Part shown: positions 1 through 6,534 of the stretch, piece after piece
Layout: each line of letters starts with the position of its first letter
Numbering within the stretch: position 1 is the stretch's first letter
Source of the DNA: an uncultured Methylococcaceae bacterium
GTDB lineage: Bacteria > Pseudomonadota > Gammaproteobacteria > Methylococcales > Methylomonadaceae
NCBI GenBank assembly: GCA_903903765.1
Contig: CAIVAH010000144.1
Span: 1 to 14,292, forward strand
Direction of reading: 5' to 3'
Length of the DNA: 14,292 nucleotides
The notes under the pieces: model-generated
What the model was told of the DNA's origin: nothing
The model's database searches: none
What the model saw: the letters and a program-made list of their open reading frames with translations, nothing else
Program-made: the position numbers and the translations under genes

Positions 1-841
1 GCTCGGCATAATTATTAAAACCCAATAGTTGGGCTTTTTCATGGCGTAAAGCTAAGATGTCTTCCATGTTTTGGGTATTATCCCATTGCGGATTTTGTGG
101 GCCTTGCTCAGAAGCGCGGGTGACATAGGCTTCGTAATGCTCGCGTCTTAACTCACGGTTATCAGCGTAGGTGATAACCGCTTGAAAAGACGGGAATTGT
201 AAGGTGATCAGCCAGCCGTCTTTTTCTTGTAGTTCGGCAGTTTGTTTGGCTTGAGCCAGTGCTGAATCGGGGAGGCCCGCTAATTCAGAAACATCAGTAA
301 TGTGTTTGCTCCAGGCATTAGTGGCGTCTAATAGGTTTTCTTCATAATTGCTGGCTAAGCGTGACAGTTCTTGGCTGATTTCTTTATAGCGTTGTTTTTT
401 TGCAGCGTCTAAATCAATGCCTGAAAGTTTGAAGTCTCTTAATGCATTATGAATAATTTTTTGTTGTGCTTTGTCTAAGTTAGCAAAGTTAGGGCTATTT
501 GCTATCACATGATACGCTTTGCATAGATCTTCATTTTGACCCATCTCAGTGCCATATTCACTTAACTTAGGTAAGCAAGCGTTATAGGCTAGACGTAATT
601 CATCACTATTGGCGACAGAATTAAGATGACTCACCGGTGACCAAGCTTTATTCAGCTTGTCTTCTATATTTTCGATGGGTTCAACTAGGTTTTCCCAAGT
701 ATAGTCAGTAGTAGCCTCTAAGCAAGCTTTAACCACGCTACGCGCATCATTTAATAATTGGCTAATGGCTGGTTCAATGTGTTCTGGTTTAATAGTAAAA
801 AACGCAGGTAATTCTTGGCTGATTAATAGTGGATTGGTCAT
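1..841 (-). CDS. prlC: Oligopeptidase A, M3 family zinc metallopeptidase (5' part only)
   Basis: Cytoplasmic thimet-type oligopeptidase that degrades short peptides, including cleaved signal peptides. I translated the minus strand from the ATG at 841-839; 280 codons are open to the window edge and the C-terminal half lies outside. The start MTNPLLISQELPAF, then YTWENL, SPVSHLNSV, NALRDFKLSGI, a DATNAW segment, YVTRASEQGP and ILALRHEKAQLLGF follow E. coli PrlC closely and in the same order. The HExxH zinc site is expected in the missing part, so catalytic competence cannot be judged here. No clear Shine-Dalgarno sequence precedes the ATG. The gene lies downstream of the RDD gene on the same strand, 68 bases away, with an 18-bp dyad in the gap that may mark its own promoter or operator. 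Identity is secure. Confidence 0.95.
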   Translation of the reverse strand, partial: MTNPLLISQELPAFFTIKPEHIEPAISQLLNDARSVVKACLEATTDYTWENLVEPIENIEDKLNKAWSPVSHLNSVANSDELRLAYNACLPKLSEYGTEMGQNEDLCKAYHVIANSPNFANLDKAQQKIIHNALRDFKLSGIDLDAAKKQRYKEISQELSRLASNYEENLLDATNAWSKHITDVSELAGLPDSALAQAKQTAELQEKDGWLITLQFPSFQAVITYADNRELRREHYEAYVTRASEQGPQNPQWDNTQNMEDILALRHEKAQLLGFNNYAE

Positions 842-878
842 GTTGGTATTATTTGAGTGATCAGAGAGTTTGATGATT

Positions 879-896
879 TATAATGATGTCATTATA
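879..896. promoter_or_regulatory. Perfect 18-bp dyad upstream of prlC, Fur-box-like
   Basis: The sequence TATAATGA-TG-TCATTATA is a perfect 8-bp inverted repeat with a 2-base centre. It lies 38 to 55 bases upstream of the prlC start codon. Each arm contains a perfect TATAAT, so it can also supply a -10 element to either strand, but I see no good -35 at the right distance. The arms nearly match the classical Fur consensus GATAATGATAATCATTATC, although the whole is one base shorter than that 19-mer. The dyad is directly visible; a role as operator or promoter is inference. Confidence 0.4.
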
Positions 897-909
897 GATT
901 TTGACACTG

Positions 910-1380
910 TTAACTATTATTTTGGGGGGGCACTGAAAACAGCGCTGTTTTAGATAGTTGATCATGCCAACTTAGTTTATTTTTATTAAATAAAACCCAA
1001 ATAAAGCCTAGCCCCAAAAAAACAGTCCAAGATAGTGTGGCTGTTATGAAGCGTAACAATGCTTGAGACCAACTTATCGGTTTTTGATCAAGAGTCAATA
1101 CTTTGATTTTCCATGCGCGTAGGCCAAGTGTTTGTCCGCCGTGGGTCCAAAACCAAGCGTAAAATAAAAAACAAATGCTGATTAAATAAGTGCGATGGAG
1201 AACAGAGTAAATCTTGAGTGTTTCTGTATCAGTAAAAAGGAGAAGTACGCCATTAGCAACTAATAGTATGGCAATAAGTAGAACTATATCGTAAAATTGT
1301 GCCGCTAATCGGCGAAAAAAACCAGGTGAAACTGCTAAGTCGCTGCCTGGTTTTATTGTATGTTTGGTTTGCTCGATCAA
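910..1380 (-). CDS. RDD-family integral membrane protein, 156 aa
   Basis: RDD family (named for conserved Arg and two Asp residues), small inner-membrane proteins mostly of unknown function; some relatives are implicated in ion transport. Near the N-terminus FFRRLAAQFYD (21-31) supplies the conserved Arg and first Asp, followed by a membrane segment at about 32-50. A second segment lies at about 64-80, the family-typical GGQTLGLRAWKIKV stretch at 81-94, and a third segment at about 112-131 ahead of WHDQL (138-142). The start is TTG at 1380-1378. No ATG or GTG lies nearby in frame, and an in-frame stop, that of the upstream microprotein, directly precedes it. With no Shine-Dalgarno visible, translation is probably coupled to the upstream gene. 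Near the 3' end the coding strand has a run of seven C, which could slip or hide a sequencing error. Family is confident; function is not. Confidence 0.85.
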   Translation of the reverse strand: MIEQTKHTIKPGSDLAVSPGFFRRLAAQFYDIVLLIAILLVANGVLLLFTDTETLKIYSVLHRTYLISICFLFYAWFWTHGGQTLGLRAWKIKVLTLDQKPISWSQALLRFITATLSWTVFLGLGFIWVLFNKNKLSWHDQLSKTALFSVPPQNNS

Positions 1381-1560
1381 TTAAAGTTTAAATAGTGCAA
1401 GTTTTTGGCCAAAATACATACACATACCCATTAATGCACCCAGCATTAATAAGGAAAAAAAGAAAGGCGGTCTGTGGAAAAGAAGGATGCCAAAATCAGC
1501 AATGAATATGCTGGTTAGTATAGGATGGTCAATAAGGCCATTAAGAATATTTTTGAACAT
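1381..1560 (-). CDS. Small hydrophobic protein, 59 aa, upstream of the RDD gene
   Basis: Unrecognised small membrane protein. The minus-strand ATG at 1560-1558 opens a 59-codon frame ending in TAA at 1383-1381. It begins MFKNILNGLIDHPILTSIF and has two likely membrane segments, about residues 12-28 and 33-50, separated by a short HRPP turn, with a basic, hydrophobic C-terminus (GQKLALFKL). A GGGA (1574-1571) sits 10 bases before the ATG as a plausible Shine-Dalgarno. Its stop is followed at once, in the same frame, by the TTG start of the RDD gene, so the two are probably co-translated. Hydrophobic composition, ribosome site and exact abutment support a real gene; no homologue comes to mind and no function is offered. 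Confidence 0.6.
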   Translation of the reverse strand: MFKNILNGLIDHPILTSIFIADFGILLFHRPPFFFSLLMLGALMGMCMYFGQKLALFKL

Positions 1561-1784
1561 AACAATACATTCCCGTTAATTATGCAATCGTGTGGTGCGA
1601 ACATTTAATAAGTGGTTGTCTGATCTTTGGACAAATCTAAAATGAATCGACATTTTTCTAAAAATCAGTTGCAAGATTTTACTATAATAAAAAGACTAAT
1701 GTAACAAAAAGAAGATTGATTATCGGATACAATGCTGTCAAATGTTATCATTAGGATATAAATACAATAACTAGGGTTAAAACG
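1561..1784. promoter_or_regulatory. Divergent intergenic region between the membrane genes and pcnB
   Basis: This 224-base AT-rich stretch must hold the promoters for the minus-strand small gene and the plus-strand pcnB cluster. On the plus strand a perfect TATAAT lies at 1683-1688, with no convincing -35 partner at 16-18 bases, and a TACAAT at 1728-1733 is similarly isolated. I see no strong dyad, repeat or RNA fold. The assignment of either hexamer as a real promoter is weak. Confidence 0.3.
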
Positions 1785-1787
1785 ATT
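1773..1787 (+). promoter_or_regulatory. Ribosome binding site and ATT start codon of pcnB
   Basis: AGGG (1773-1776) is followed by eight bases and then ATT (1785-1787). ATT opens an in-frame peptide, LKFFKKLISPAKKDAE, that resembles the lysine/arginine-rich N-termini of other PcnB proteins. No ATG, GTG, TTG or CTG occurs in this frame between the upstream stop (1752-1754) and the TTG at 1851. E. coli pcnB is a published case of AUU initiation that limits expression. The motif is seen directly; its use as the start is inferred. Confidence 0.6.
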
Positions 1788-3161
1788 TTAAAATTCTTCA
1801 AAAAACTTATCAGCCCAGCTAAGAAAGATGCTGAATCAGTTTCGGATAAATTGAGAATTTATTCGCGTTCTGAGCACAATATTTCGCGATCTCAAATTAG
1901 TGAAAATGCGCTGAAAGTCCTCTATAAATTGCAGAAAGAAGGCTATAGTGCTTATCTAGTAGGCGGTTGTGTGCGCGATTTGTTGTTAGGACGTGAGCCG
2001 AAAGATTTTGATGTGGTGACTAATGCTGATCCTGAAGAAATAAAAAAGGTGTTTCGGAATTGTCGTTTAATTGGTCGGCGGTTTCGGTTAGCCCATGTGC
2101 ATTTTGGTAGAGAAGTGATTGAAGTGGCCACTTTTAGGGGGGCGGCTGAATCTAAGAACGACGATCAACAAGTGCTTAACAACGAAGGGCGTTTGTTAAG
2201 AGATAATGTTTATGGCACGATTGAAGAAGATGTTTGGCGGCGTGATTTTACAGTTAATGCACTTTACTACAATATTAAAGATTTCTCTGTTGTCGATTAT
2301 GTTCATGGAATGGATGATCATAAGGCGGCGGAATTAAAATTAATTGGAGATCCTGAAACTCGCTTTCGTGAAGATCCTGTTCGTATGCTGCGTGCAGTGC
2401 GTTTTGCGGTTAAATTGGGCTTTAATATTGATGTCAATTGCCAACATGCTATGCATAAAGTGGCTGATTTATTGTCTAGCATTCCATCGGCTAGATTGTA
2501 TGACGAAACACTTAAATTATTTTTGTCTGGTTATGGGTTGCAAACTTTTGAAATGCTCAGGCACTATGGGTTATTTAAGGTATTGTTTCCTGCCACTGAA
2601 TTGAGTTTAGCTCAGGAAGATTCTGGTTTTCCTAGACAATTACTGATTAAAGCTTTAGATAATTCAGATAATAGAGTTGCGGACGGAAAAACGGTAACTG
2701 CATACTTTTTATTTGCGGCTTTTTTATGGGAGCCAGTGCAGATTAGAGCTAGAGATAAGATGTCTCGCGGGGTGCCTGAATATATGGCATATCAAGATGC
2801 GGCCAATGAAATTATTTCTCAACAAGTAAAGAGTACTGCATTACCTCGACATATCACCATGGCGATGCGAGAGGTTTGGAGTTTGCAAGCTAAATTTAAT
2901 TCTCGATATGGCTCAAAACCCAGTCGATTAATTACGCATCCTCGTTTTAGAGCAGGATTTGATTTTTTAATGTTGCGTGCAGAAACCGGTGGTGTAGATA
3001 TGGAATTGGCAGAATGGTGGGGCAAATATCAAGAAGCCAGTGAAAATGATCAAAGAAAAATGACTCAACCACCAAGTAAGGCTGCTGGAGGAAAGTCGTC
3101 TACACGAAGAAGAGGCTATCGGCCTCGCGTTAAAAAAACCACTCCAGGGACTGAGTCTTAA
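1785..3161 (+). CDS. pcnB: Poly(A) polymerase I
   Basis: Adds poly(A) tails to RNA 3' ends, marking mRNA and structured RNAs for decay; it also affects plasmid copy number through antisense RNA decay. It is a class II nucleotidyltransferase. From the ATT start (458 aa; E. coli has 465), the GGCVRD motif lies at about 60-65, the catalytic KDFDV with its two Asp at 74 and 76, the NCRLIGRRFRLAHV stretch near 92-105, WRRDFTVNALYY near 151-162, and RFREDPVRMLRAVRFA near 193-208. The C-terminus is strongly basic (SSTRRRGYRPRVKK), as expected for RNA binding. The TTG at 1851 is the first conventional start but would remove 22 basic residues that family members have, so I prefer ATT. The gene leads a same-strand cluster with folK and the pan genes, pcnB-folK-panB-panC being a common gammaproteobacterial order. 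Function is secure; the start is probable. Confidence 0.95.
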   Translation: MLKFFKKLISPAKKDAESVSDKLRIYSRSEHNISRSQISENALKVLYKLQKEGYSAYLVGGCVRDLLLGREPKDFDVVTNADPEEIKKVFRNCRLIGRRFRLAHVHFGREVIEVATFRGAAESKNDDQQVLNNEGRLLRDNVYGTIEEDVWRRDFTVNALYYNIKDFSVVDYVHGMDDHKAAELKLIGDPETRFREDPVRMLRAVRFAVKLGFNIDVNCQHAMHKVADLLSSIPSARLYDETLKLFLSGYGLQTFEMLRHYGLFKVLFPATELSLAQEDSGFPRQLLIKALDNSDNRVADGKTVTAYFLFAAFLWEPVQIRARDKMSRGVPEYMAYQDAANEIISQQVKSTALPRHITMAMREVWSLQAKFNSRYGSKPSRLITHPRFRAGFDFLMLRAETGGVDMELAEWWGKYQEASENDQRKMTQPPSKAAGGKSSTRRRGYRPRVKKTTPGTES

Positions 3162-3192
3162 AGATAAAAGCTTAACAAGCTAGTTTTTATCT
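3162..3192 (+). repeat. Imperfect inverted repeat just after the pcnB stop
   Basis: The arms AGATAAAA (3162-3169) and TTTTATCT (3185-3192) pair over eight bases. The inner GCTT/AAGC (3170-3173 with 3177-3180) adds four pairs around an AAC loop, leaving TAGT bulged on one side. It begins on the base after the pcnB stop codon and ends 20 bases before folK. It is AT-rich and has no following T run, so it is more likely a weak processing or stabilising hairpin than a terminator. It may be chance. Confidence 0.35.
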
Positions 3193-3212
3193 ATTAACAA
3201 ATCGGAATATCT

Positions 3213-3716
3213 ATGAATAACATCTCTTCTGAGCTTGTAATGGCCTACATAGGTTTAGGTAGTAATCTTGAAAATCCCATTACACAAATTAATTCAGCTC
3301 GTCTAGCTATCAATCAGATTGATGAAATAAATGAGTGCTCATTTTCAAGTTTGTATCAAAGTTTGCCGATGGGTCCGCAAGATCAGCCAGATTATGTTAA
3401 TGCGGTGATGGGGATAATGACTTCTTTAGAACCATTAGTGTTATTGAGATATTTGCAATCCATAGAAAATGCCCAAGGTCGAGTTAGAAACACCGAGCGT
3501 TGGGGAGCAAGAATATTGGATTTAGATATTTTAGTGTATGGAAATACTGTTTTGGATTTACCCGATTTAAAAGTACCTCATATCGGTATCTCTGATAGGG
3601 CGTTTGTTTTGTATCCTTTGTATGAAATTGCCCCTGATTTATTTATACCAAGTATAGGTGCTTTAGGAGATTTGTTAGCAAAATGTCCTCTAGATGGCCT
3701 TAGGTTGCTCAATTAA
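3213..3716 (+). CDS. folK: 6-hydroxymethyl-7,8-dihydropterin pyrophosphokinase (HPPK)
   Basis: Transfers pyrophosphate from ATP to 6-hydroxymethyl-7,8-dihydropterin, the step before dihydropteroate synthase in folate synthesis. The 167-residue product has the AYIGLGSNL opening (11-19), the LPMGPQDQPDYVNAV segment (51-65), the ERWGARILDLDILVYG signature (95-110) whose D103 and D105 are the expected magnesium ligands, and VPHIGISDRAFVLYPL (121-136). Length is close to E. coli HPPK (159). The ATG at 3213 is chosen because a weak GGAA lies upstream; the ATG at 3240 would begin at MAYIGLG, closer to the family's usual N-terminus, and remains a good alternative. folK sits between pcnB and panB and ends two bases before the panB ATG, which suggests one transcript. 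Confidence 0.95.
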   Translation: MNNISSELVMAYIGLGSNLENPITQINSARLAINQIDEINECSFSSLYQSLPMGPQDQPDYVNAVMGIMTSLEPLVLLRYLQSIENAQGRVRNTERWGARILDLDILVYGNTVLDLPDLKVPHIGISDRAFVLYPLYEIAPDLFIPSIGALGDLLAKCPLDGLRLLN

Positions 3717-3717
3717 T

Positions 3718-4533
3718 ATGACGTATTTAAATCCCGAATTAACTTCATCATTGTTAACAATAAACGATCTAATTGCAATGAAGAAAGTAGCTGAAAAAAT
3801 CTCTTGCTTAACTGCTTATGATGCAAGTTTTAGTGCATTGATCGACGCTGCTGGTATCGATGTGATGTTGGTGGGTGATTCTTTAGGCATGGTGATGCAA
3901 GGACATGATACGACTTTGCCAGTCTCTATTACTGATATGGTTTATCATAGTCGGTGTGTGACACAGGCTAGAAAAAGAGCTTTTGTAATAGCTGATTTGC
4001 CTTTTATGACTTATACCACACCGGTTGTTGCCGCTGAAAATGCGGCTCAATTAATGCAGGTAGGTGGTGCGCAAATGATAAAGTTAGAAGGCCCTCATTT
4101 TGAAGTTGTAAGTTTTTTAGTCAATCTAGGCGTGCCAGTGTGTGGGCATTTAGGTTTATTACCACAGTCAATTAATCAATTAGGTGGTTATAAGGTGCAA
4201 GGCAAAGATTCTAGTGAGGCCACTAAAATAAAAGCGGATGCACTTAAATTGCAAGAGGCCGGCGCGAGTTTATTGGTTTTAGAGTGTGTGCCGAGAGAAC
4301 TTGCTAAAGAAATTACTTCGGAATTATGTATTCCTGTGATTGGCATTGGTGCAGGTGTTGATTGTGATGGTCAAGTATTAGTGTTGTATGACATGTTAGA
4401 TATTGGCGTTTGTAAGCGTCCTCGGTTTTCAAAAAACTTTATGGTTGGTACTGATTCAATTTTTGATGCGGTGTCTTTTTATCACAAGGCTGTTAAAGCA
4501 CGACAATTTCCGAGTTTGGATCATACTTTTTAA
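3718..4533 (+). CDS. panB: 3-methyl-2-oxobutanoate (ketopantoate) hydroxymethyltransferase
   Basis: First committed step of pantothenate synthesis: 2-oxoisovalerate plus 5,10-methylene-THF gives ketopantoate. From the ATG at 3718 the protein has 271 residues (E. coli 264). It shows ISCLTAYDASF (29-39), MLVGDSLGMVMQGHDTTLP (50-68) with metal ligand D54, ADLPFM with D93, MIKLEG (120-125), the CGHLGLLPQS loop (142-151), GGYKVQG, LLVLECVP (185-192) with the likely catalytic acid E189, and IPVIGIGAG. This is the normal active-site set. An in-frame ATG at 3694 would overlap folK by 23 bases and add eight residues; 3718, one base after the folK stop, fits the family length better. Neighbouring panC and panD act in the same pathway. 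Confidence 0.96.
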   Translation: MTYLNPELTSSLLTINDLIAMKKVAEKISCLTAYDASFSALIDAAGIDVMLVGDSLGMVMQGHDTTLPVSITDMVYHSRCVTQARKRAFVIADLPFMTYTTPVVAAENAAQLMQVGGAQMIKLEGPHFEVVSFLVNLGVPVCGHLGLLPQSINQLGGYKVQGKDSSEATKIKADALKLQEAGASLLVLECVPRELAKEITSELCIPVIGIGAGVDCDGQVLVLYDMLDIGVCKRPRFSKNFMVGTDSIFDAVSFYHKAVKARQFPSLDHTF

Positions 4534-4538
4534 TACTT

Positions 4539-5387
4539 ATGCAAATTCTAAATACGGTTTCTGATTTGCGTGCCGTCCTTAATGTTTGGCGTATGGCAGG
4601 TGATAGTATTGCTTTTGTGCCAACCATGGGTAATCTGCACGCTGGCCATATAGATTTAGTTAATAAAGCTAAAGCCTGTGCAGATAGAGTGGTGGTGAGT
4701 ATTTTTGTGAATCCAACTCAGTTTGGTGTGGGTGAGGATTATGCGAGCTATCCTAGAACAGAGTATGCTGATCAAGACAAGTTATTGGCTGTAGGAACAG
4801 ATGTTTTGTTTTTGCCTACTGTTACTGAAATTTATTGTTTAGATGCGGCAGCCATGGTTACAGTAAGTGGTATTTCAGAACAGTATTGCGGTGCTTTTAG
4901 ACCGGGTCACTTCAGTGGCGTGGCAACAGTTGTTTGTAAGCTTTTCAATATTGTCCAACCTAATAAAGCACTGTTTGGCTTAAAAGATTTTCAGCAATTA
5001 ATAGTAATTAAAACCATGGTGCGGGATTTAAATATCCCAGTGGAAATTATTTCTGTGGAAACGGTAAGAGAAGTTAGTGGTTTAGCTTTAAGCTCGAGGA
5101 ACGGTTATTTAACTGACTTAGAGAAGCAAGTTGCACCCGAACTATATCGGATTTTATGTTTTGCTAAAGCGCTTGTTTTAGAAGGAAAATTATCTATAAC
5201 TGAGATAGAACAGCAGGCTGTAAAAAAATTAGACTCGTATGGCTTTAAAACAGACTATTTAAGTATTTGTCGAATTAGGGATTTAAATCCAGCTTCATCA
5301 GAAGATATTGAATTAGTAATTTTGGCTGCGGTTAAATTAGGAAAAACTAGATTAATAGATAATATTTGTTTTTCTAAGATACTTTAA
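4539..5387 (+). CDS. panC: Pantothenate synthetase (pantoate--beta-alanine ligase)
   Basis: Joins pantoate and beta-alanine with ATP through a pantoyl-adenylate intermediate. The 282-residue length matches the family (about 280). Visible motifs are FVPTMGNLHAGH (26-37) with the two HxGH histidines, VSIFVNPTQFG (53-63), FRPGHFSGVATVVCKLFNIV (120-139), LFGLKDFQQL (145-154) with the ATP-contacting K149 and D150, and SGLALSSRNGYL (180-191), the KMSKS-like loop. The loop normally reads DGLAxSSRN; here S180 replaces that Asp, while the SSRN core is intact. The gene starts five bases after panB, so the two are almost certainly co-transcribed. PanB and PanC, with PanD encoded next, leave only the ketopantoate reductase step unaccounted for. 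Confidence 0.96.
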   Translation: MQILNTVSDLRAVLNVWRMAGDSIAFVPTMGNLHAGHIDLVNKAKACADRVVVSIFVNPTQFGVGEDYASYPRTEYADQDKLLAVGTDVLFLPTVTEIYCLDAAAMVTVSGISEQYCGAFRPGHFSGVATVVCKLFNIVQPNKALFGLKDFQQLIVIKTMVRDLNIPVEIISVETVREVSGLALSSRNGYLTDLEKQVAPELYRILCFAKALVLEGKLSITEIEQQAVKKLDSYGFKTDYLSICRIRDLNPASSEDIELVILAAVKLGKTRLIDNICFSKIL

Positions 5388-5425
5388 ATAAGCTCAAATC
5401 GAGTCTATGGCTTTCATGGCTAGTT

Positions 5426-5460
5426 AAGTCTTTTATAAGATTAGCTTTTCTTGTAAACTT
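5426..5460 (+). repeat. Inverted repeat in the 200-base panC-panD gap
   Basis: TTTATAAGA (5432-5440) pairs with TCTTGTAAA (5449-5457), with one G-U pair. After a three-base bulge, AAG (5426-5428) pairs with CTT (5458-5460). The loop is eight bases. The run after it, GATTTTC, is a poor U tract, so this is at best a weak attenuator after panC. The rest of the gap (5388-5587) holds no frame worth calling and no convincing promoter, although panD may need its own. Confidence 0.3.
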
Positions 5461-5587
5461 GATTTTCATTAGTAAAGTTTGAGTGGATTATTGGTGTTTT
5501 TGGGAAGGTTGGTTATCTAAATAGTTGATGGGCGCTTTCATTTAATGGATAATGTCCGGTTTTCAAACGTATTTATAGTGTTTTATT

Positions 5588-5971
5588 ATGCAAATTACGA
5601 TGCTTAAAGCGAAGTTACATCGAGCCACCGTGACGCGTTCAGAGTTGGGTTATGAGGGGTCTTGTGCTATTGATGGCACTATTCTTGATCTAGCGGGCAT
5701 AAAAGAATACGAGCAAATCCAAATTTATAACATAAACAACGGTGAGCGTTTTACAACTTATGCTATTCGTGCAGAGAATGGTTCCGGGGTGTTTTCGGTT
5801 AATGGCGCTGCTGCACGATTGGCGTGTCCTGGTGATTTGATTATTGTCTGTGCTTATACTATTCTGAATCAACAAGAAGCTGACCAACATAAACCAAATT
5901 TGGTTTACTTTAATGATAAAAATGAAGTTGTTCGATCTGCCTCGTCAATTCCTGTGCAAGCGGCGGGTTAG
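5588..5971 (+). CDS. panD: Aspartate 1-decarboxylase proenzyme
   Basis: Pyruvoyl-dependent decarboxylase that makes beta-alanine from L-aspartate for PanC. The 127-residue proenzyme matches the E. coli length (126). The self-cleavage site is intact: YEGSCAID at 22-29 places G24-S25 exactly at the family position, where Ser25 becomes the pyruvoyl group. K9 (AKLHR), R54 and Y58 (GERFTTYAI), and [14 protein letters not shown] are the expected active-site and structural elements. The protein should be cut into a 24-residue beta and a 103-residue alpha chain and assemble as a tetramer. No clear Shine-Dalgarno precedes the ATG. It is separated from panC by 200 bases and followed by a strong terminator, so it may have its own promoter while still closing the pan cluster. 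Confidence 0.97.
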   Translation: MQITMLKAKLHRATVTRSELGYEGSCAIDGTILDLAGIKEYEQIQIYNINNGERFTTYAIRAENGSGVFSVNGAAARLACPGDLIIVCAYTILNQQEADQHKPNLVYFNDKNEVVRSASSIPVQAAG

Positions 5972-5990
5972 TTTTTAATATTCTTTTCAT

Positions 5991-6030
5991 AAAAAGCCCG
6001 CGAGTTACCACACTTAGCGGGCTTTTTATT
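5991..6030 (+). terminator. Rho-independent terminator after panD
   Basis: AAAAAGCCCGC (5991-6001) and GCGGGCTTTTT (6017-6027) form an 11-bp perfect stem around a 15-base loop. The GC-rich core sits beside the loop and the right arm ends in a T5 tract followed by ATT. It begins 20 bases after the panD stop. Because the stem has A's on the left and T's on the right, it could also work on the opposite strand, but no minus-strand gene ends here. Confidence 0.92.
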
Positions 6031-6066
6031 GTTTGTCCCTAAGCCTTTTTTCAGTATTTACTCTAT

Positions 6067-6534
6067 ATGCAAATAAATTTAATTACTGTTGGTAATCGTA
6101 TGCCTAGTTGGGTAGATCAGGGTTACGATGAATACGCAAAACGGATGCCGCGTGAATGTGAGTTGATCCTTAAAGAAGTGGCTCCAGGTAAAAGAACTAA
6201 AAACAGTGATGTTTCGCGTATTGTCAGGGAAGAGGGTGAAAGAATGTTAGCTGTAATACCGCAAGGTTCGCATATTGTGACTTTAGATATTCCGGGTAAA
6301 CCTTGGACAACTCCGGAATTATCGATAGCTATGCAACGCTGGTTAGAAAGTGGTCAGAATATAGCTTTGCTGGTGGGCGGGCCAGAAGGGCTGGCTGAAT
6401 CCGCCAAACAATTTGCGCGCGAGTCTTGGAGTTTGTCTAAATTGACGTTTCCCCACCCTTTGGTGCGCATTGTGGTTGCTGAGCAGTTGTATCGTGCTTG
6501 GAGTATTCTTCATAATCATCCTTATCATCGTTAA
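6067..6534 (+). CDS. rlmH: 23S rRNA (pseudouridine-1915-N3)-methyltransferase
   Basis: SPOUT-class methyltransferase that uses S-adenosylmethionine to methylate pseudouridine 1915 in helix 69 of 23S rRNA on assembled ribosomes. The 155-residue length equals that of E. coli RlmH. The start [16 protein letters not shown], the knot motif [10 protein letters not shown] (99-108), the [20 protein letters not shown] stretch (122-141) and the invariant tail HPYHR (151-155) are all present. No Shine-Dalgarno is visible before the ATG, and only 36 bases separate it from the panD terminator, so the leader must be very short or absent. The usual partner rsfS is not upstream. The stop overlaps the maf start by one base (TAATG), and rlmH heads the rlmH-maf-rng-yhdP run. 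Confidence 0.96.
   Translation: MQINLITVGNRMPSWVDQGYDEYAKRMPRECELILKEVAPGKRTKNSDVSRIVREEGERMLAVIPQGSHIVTLDIPGKPWTTPELSIAMQRWLESGQNIALLVGGPEGLAESAKQFARESWSLSKLTFPHPLVRIVVAEQLYRAWSILHNHPYHR

Noticed and set aside
1828..1854. ATG with eight sense codons just ahead of the pcnB TTG
   Set aside because: It is out of frame with pcnB and has no ribosome site of its own; it is better explained as part of the ATT-started pcnB coding sequence.
2344..2604. Plus-strand open frame inside pcnB in another reading frame
   Set aside because: It lies entirely within the well-conserved pcnB coding sequence and its translation has no recognisable features.
4974..4998. Leu148 before the catalytic KD in PanC, where E. 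coli has Glu
   Set aside because: This position varies (Glu, Gln, Lys, Met, Leu) among family members, so it is not a sign of lost activity.
5388..5587. Possible small RNA or riboswitch in the panC-panD gap
   Set aside because: Only one weak AT-rich inverted repeat is visible, without a terminator, a convincing promoter or a known aptamer pattern.
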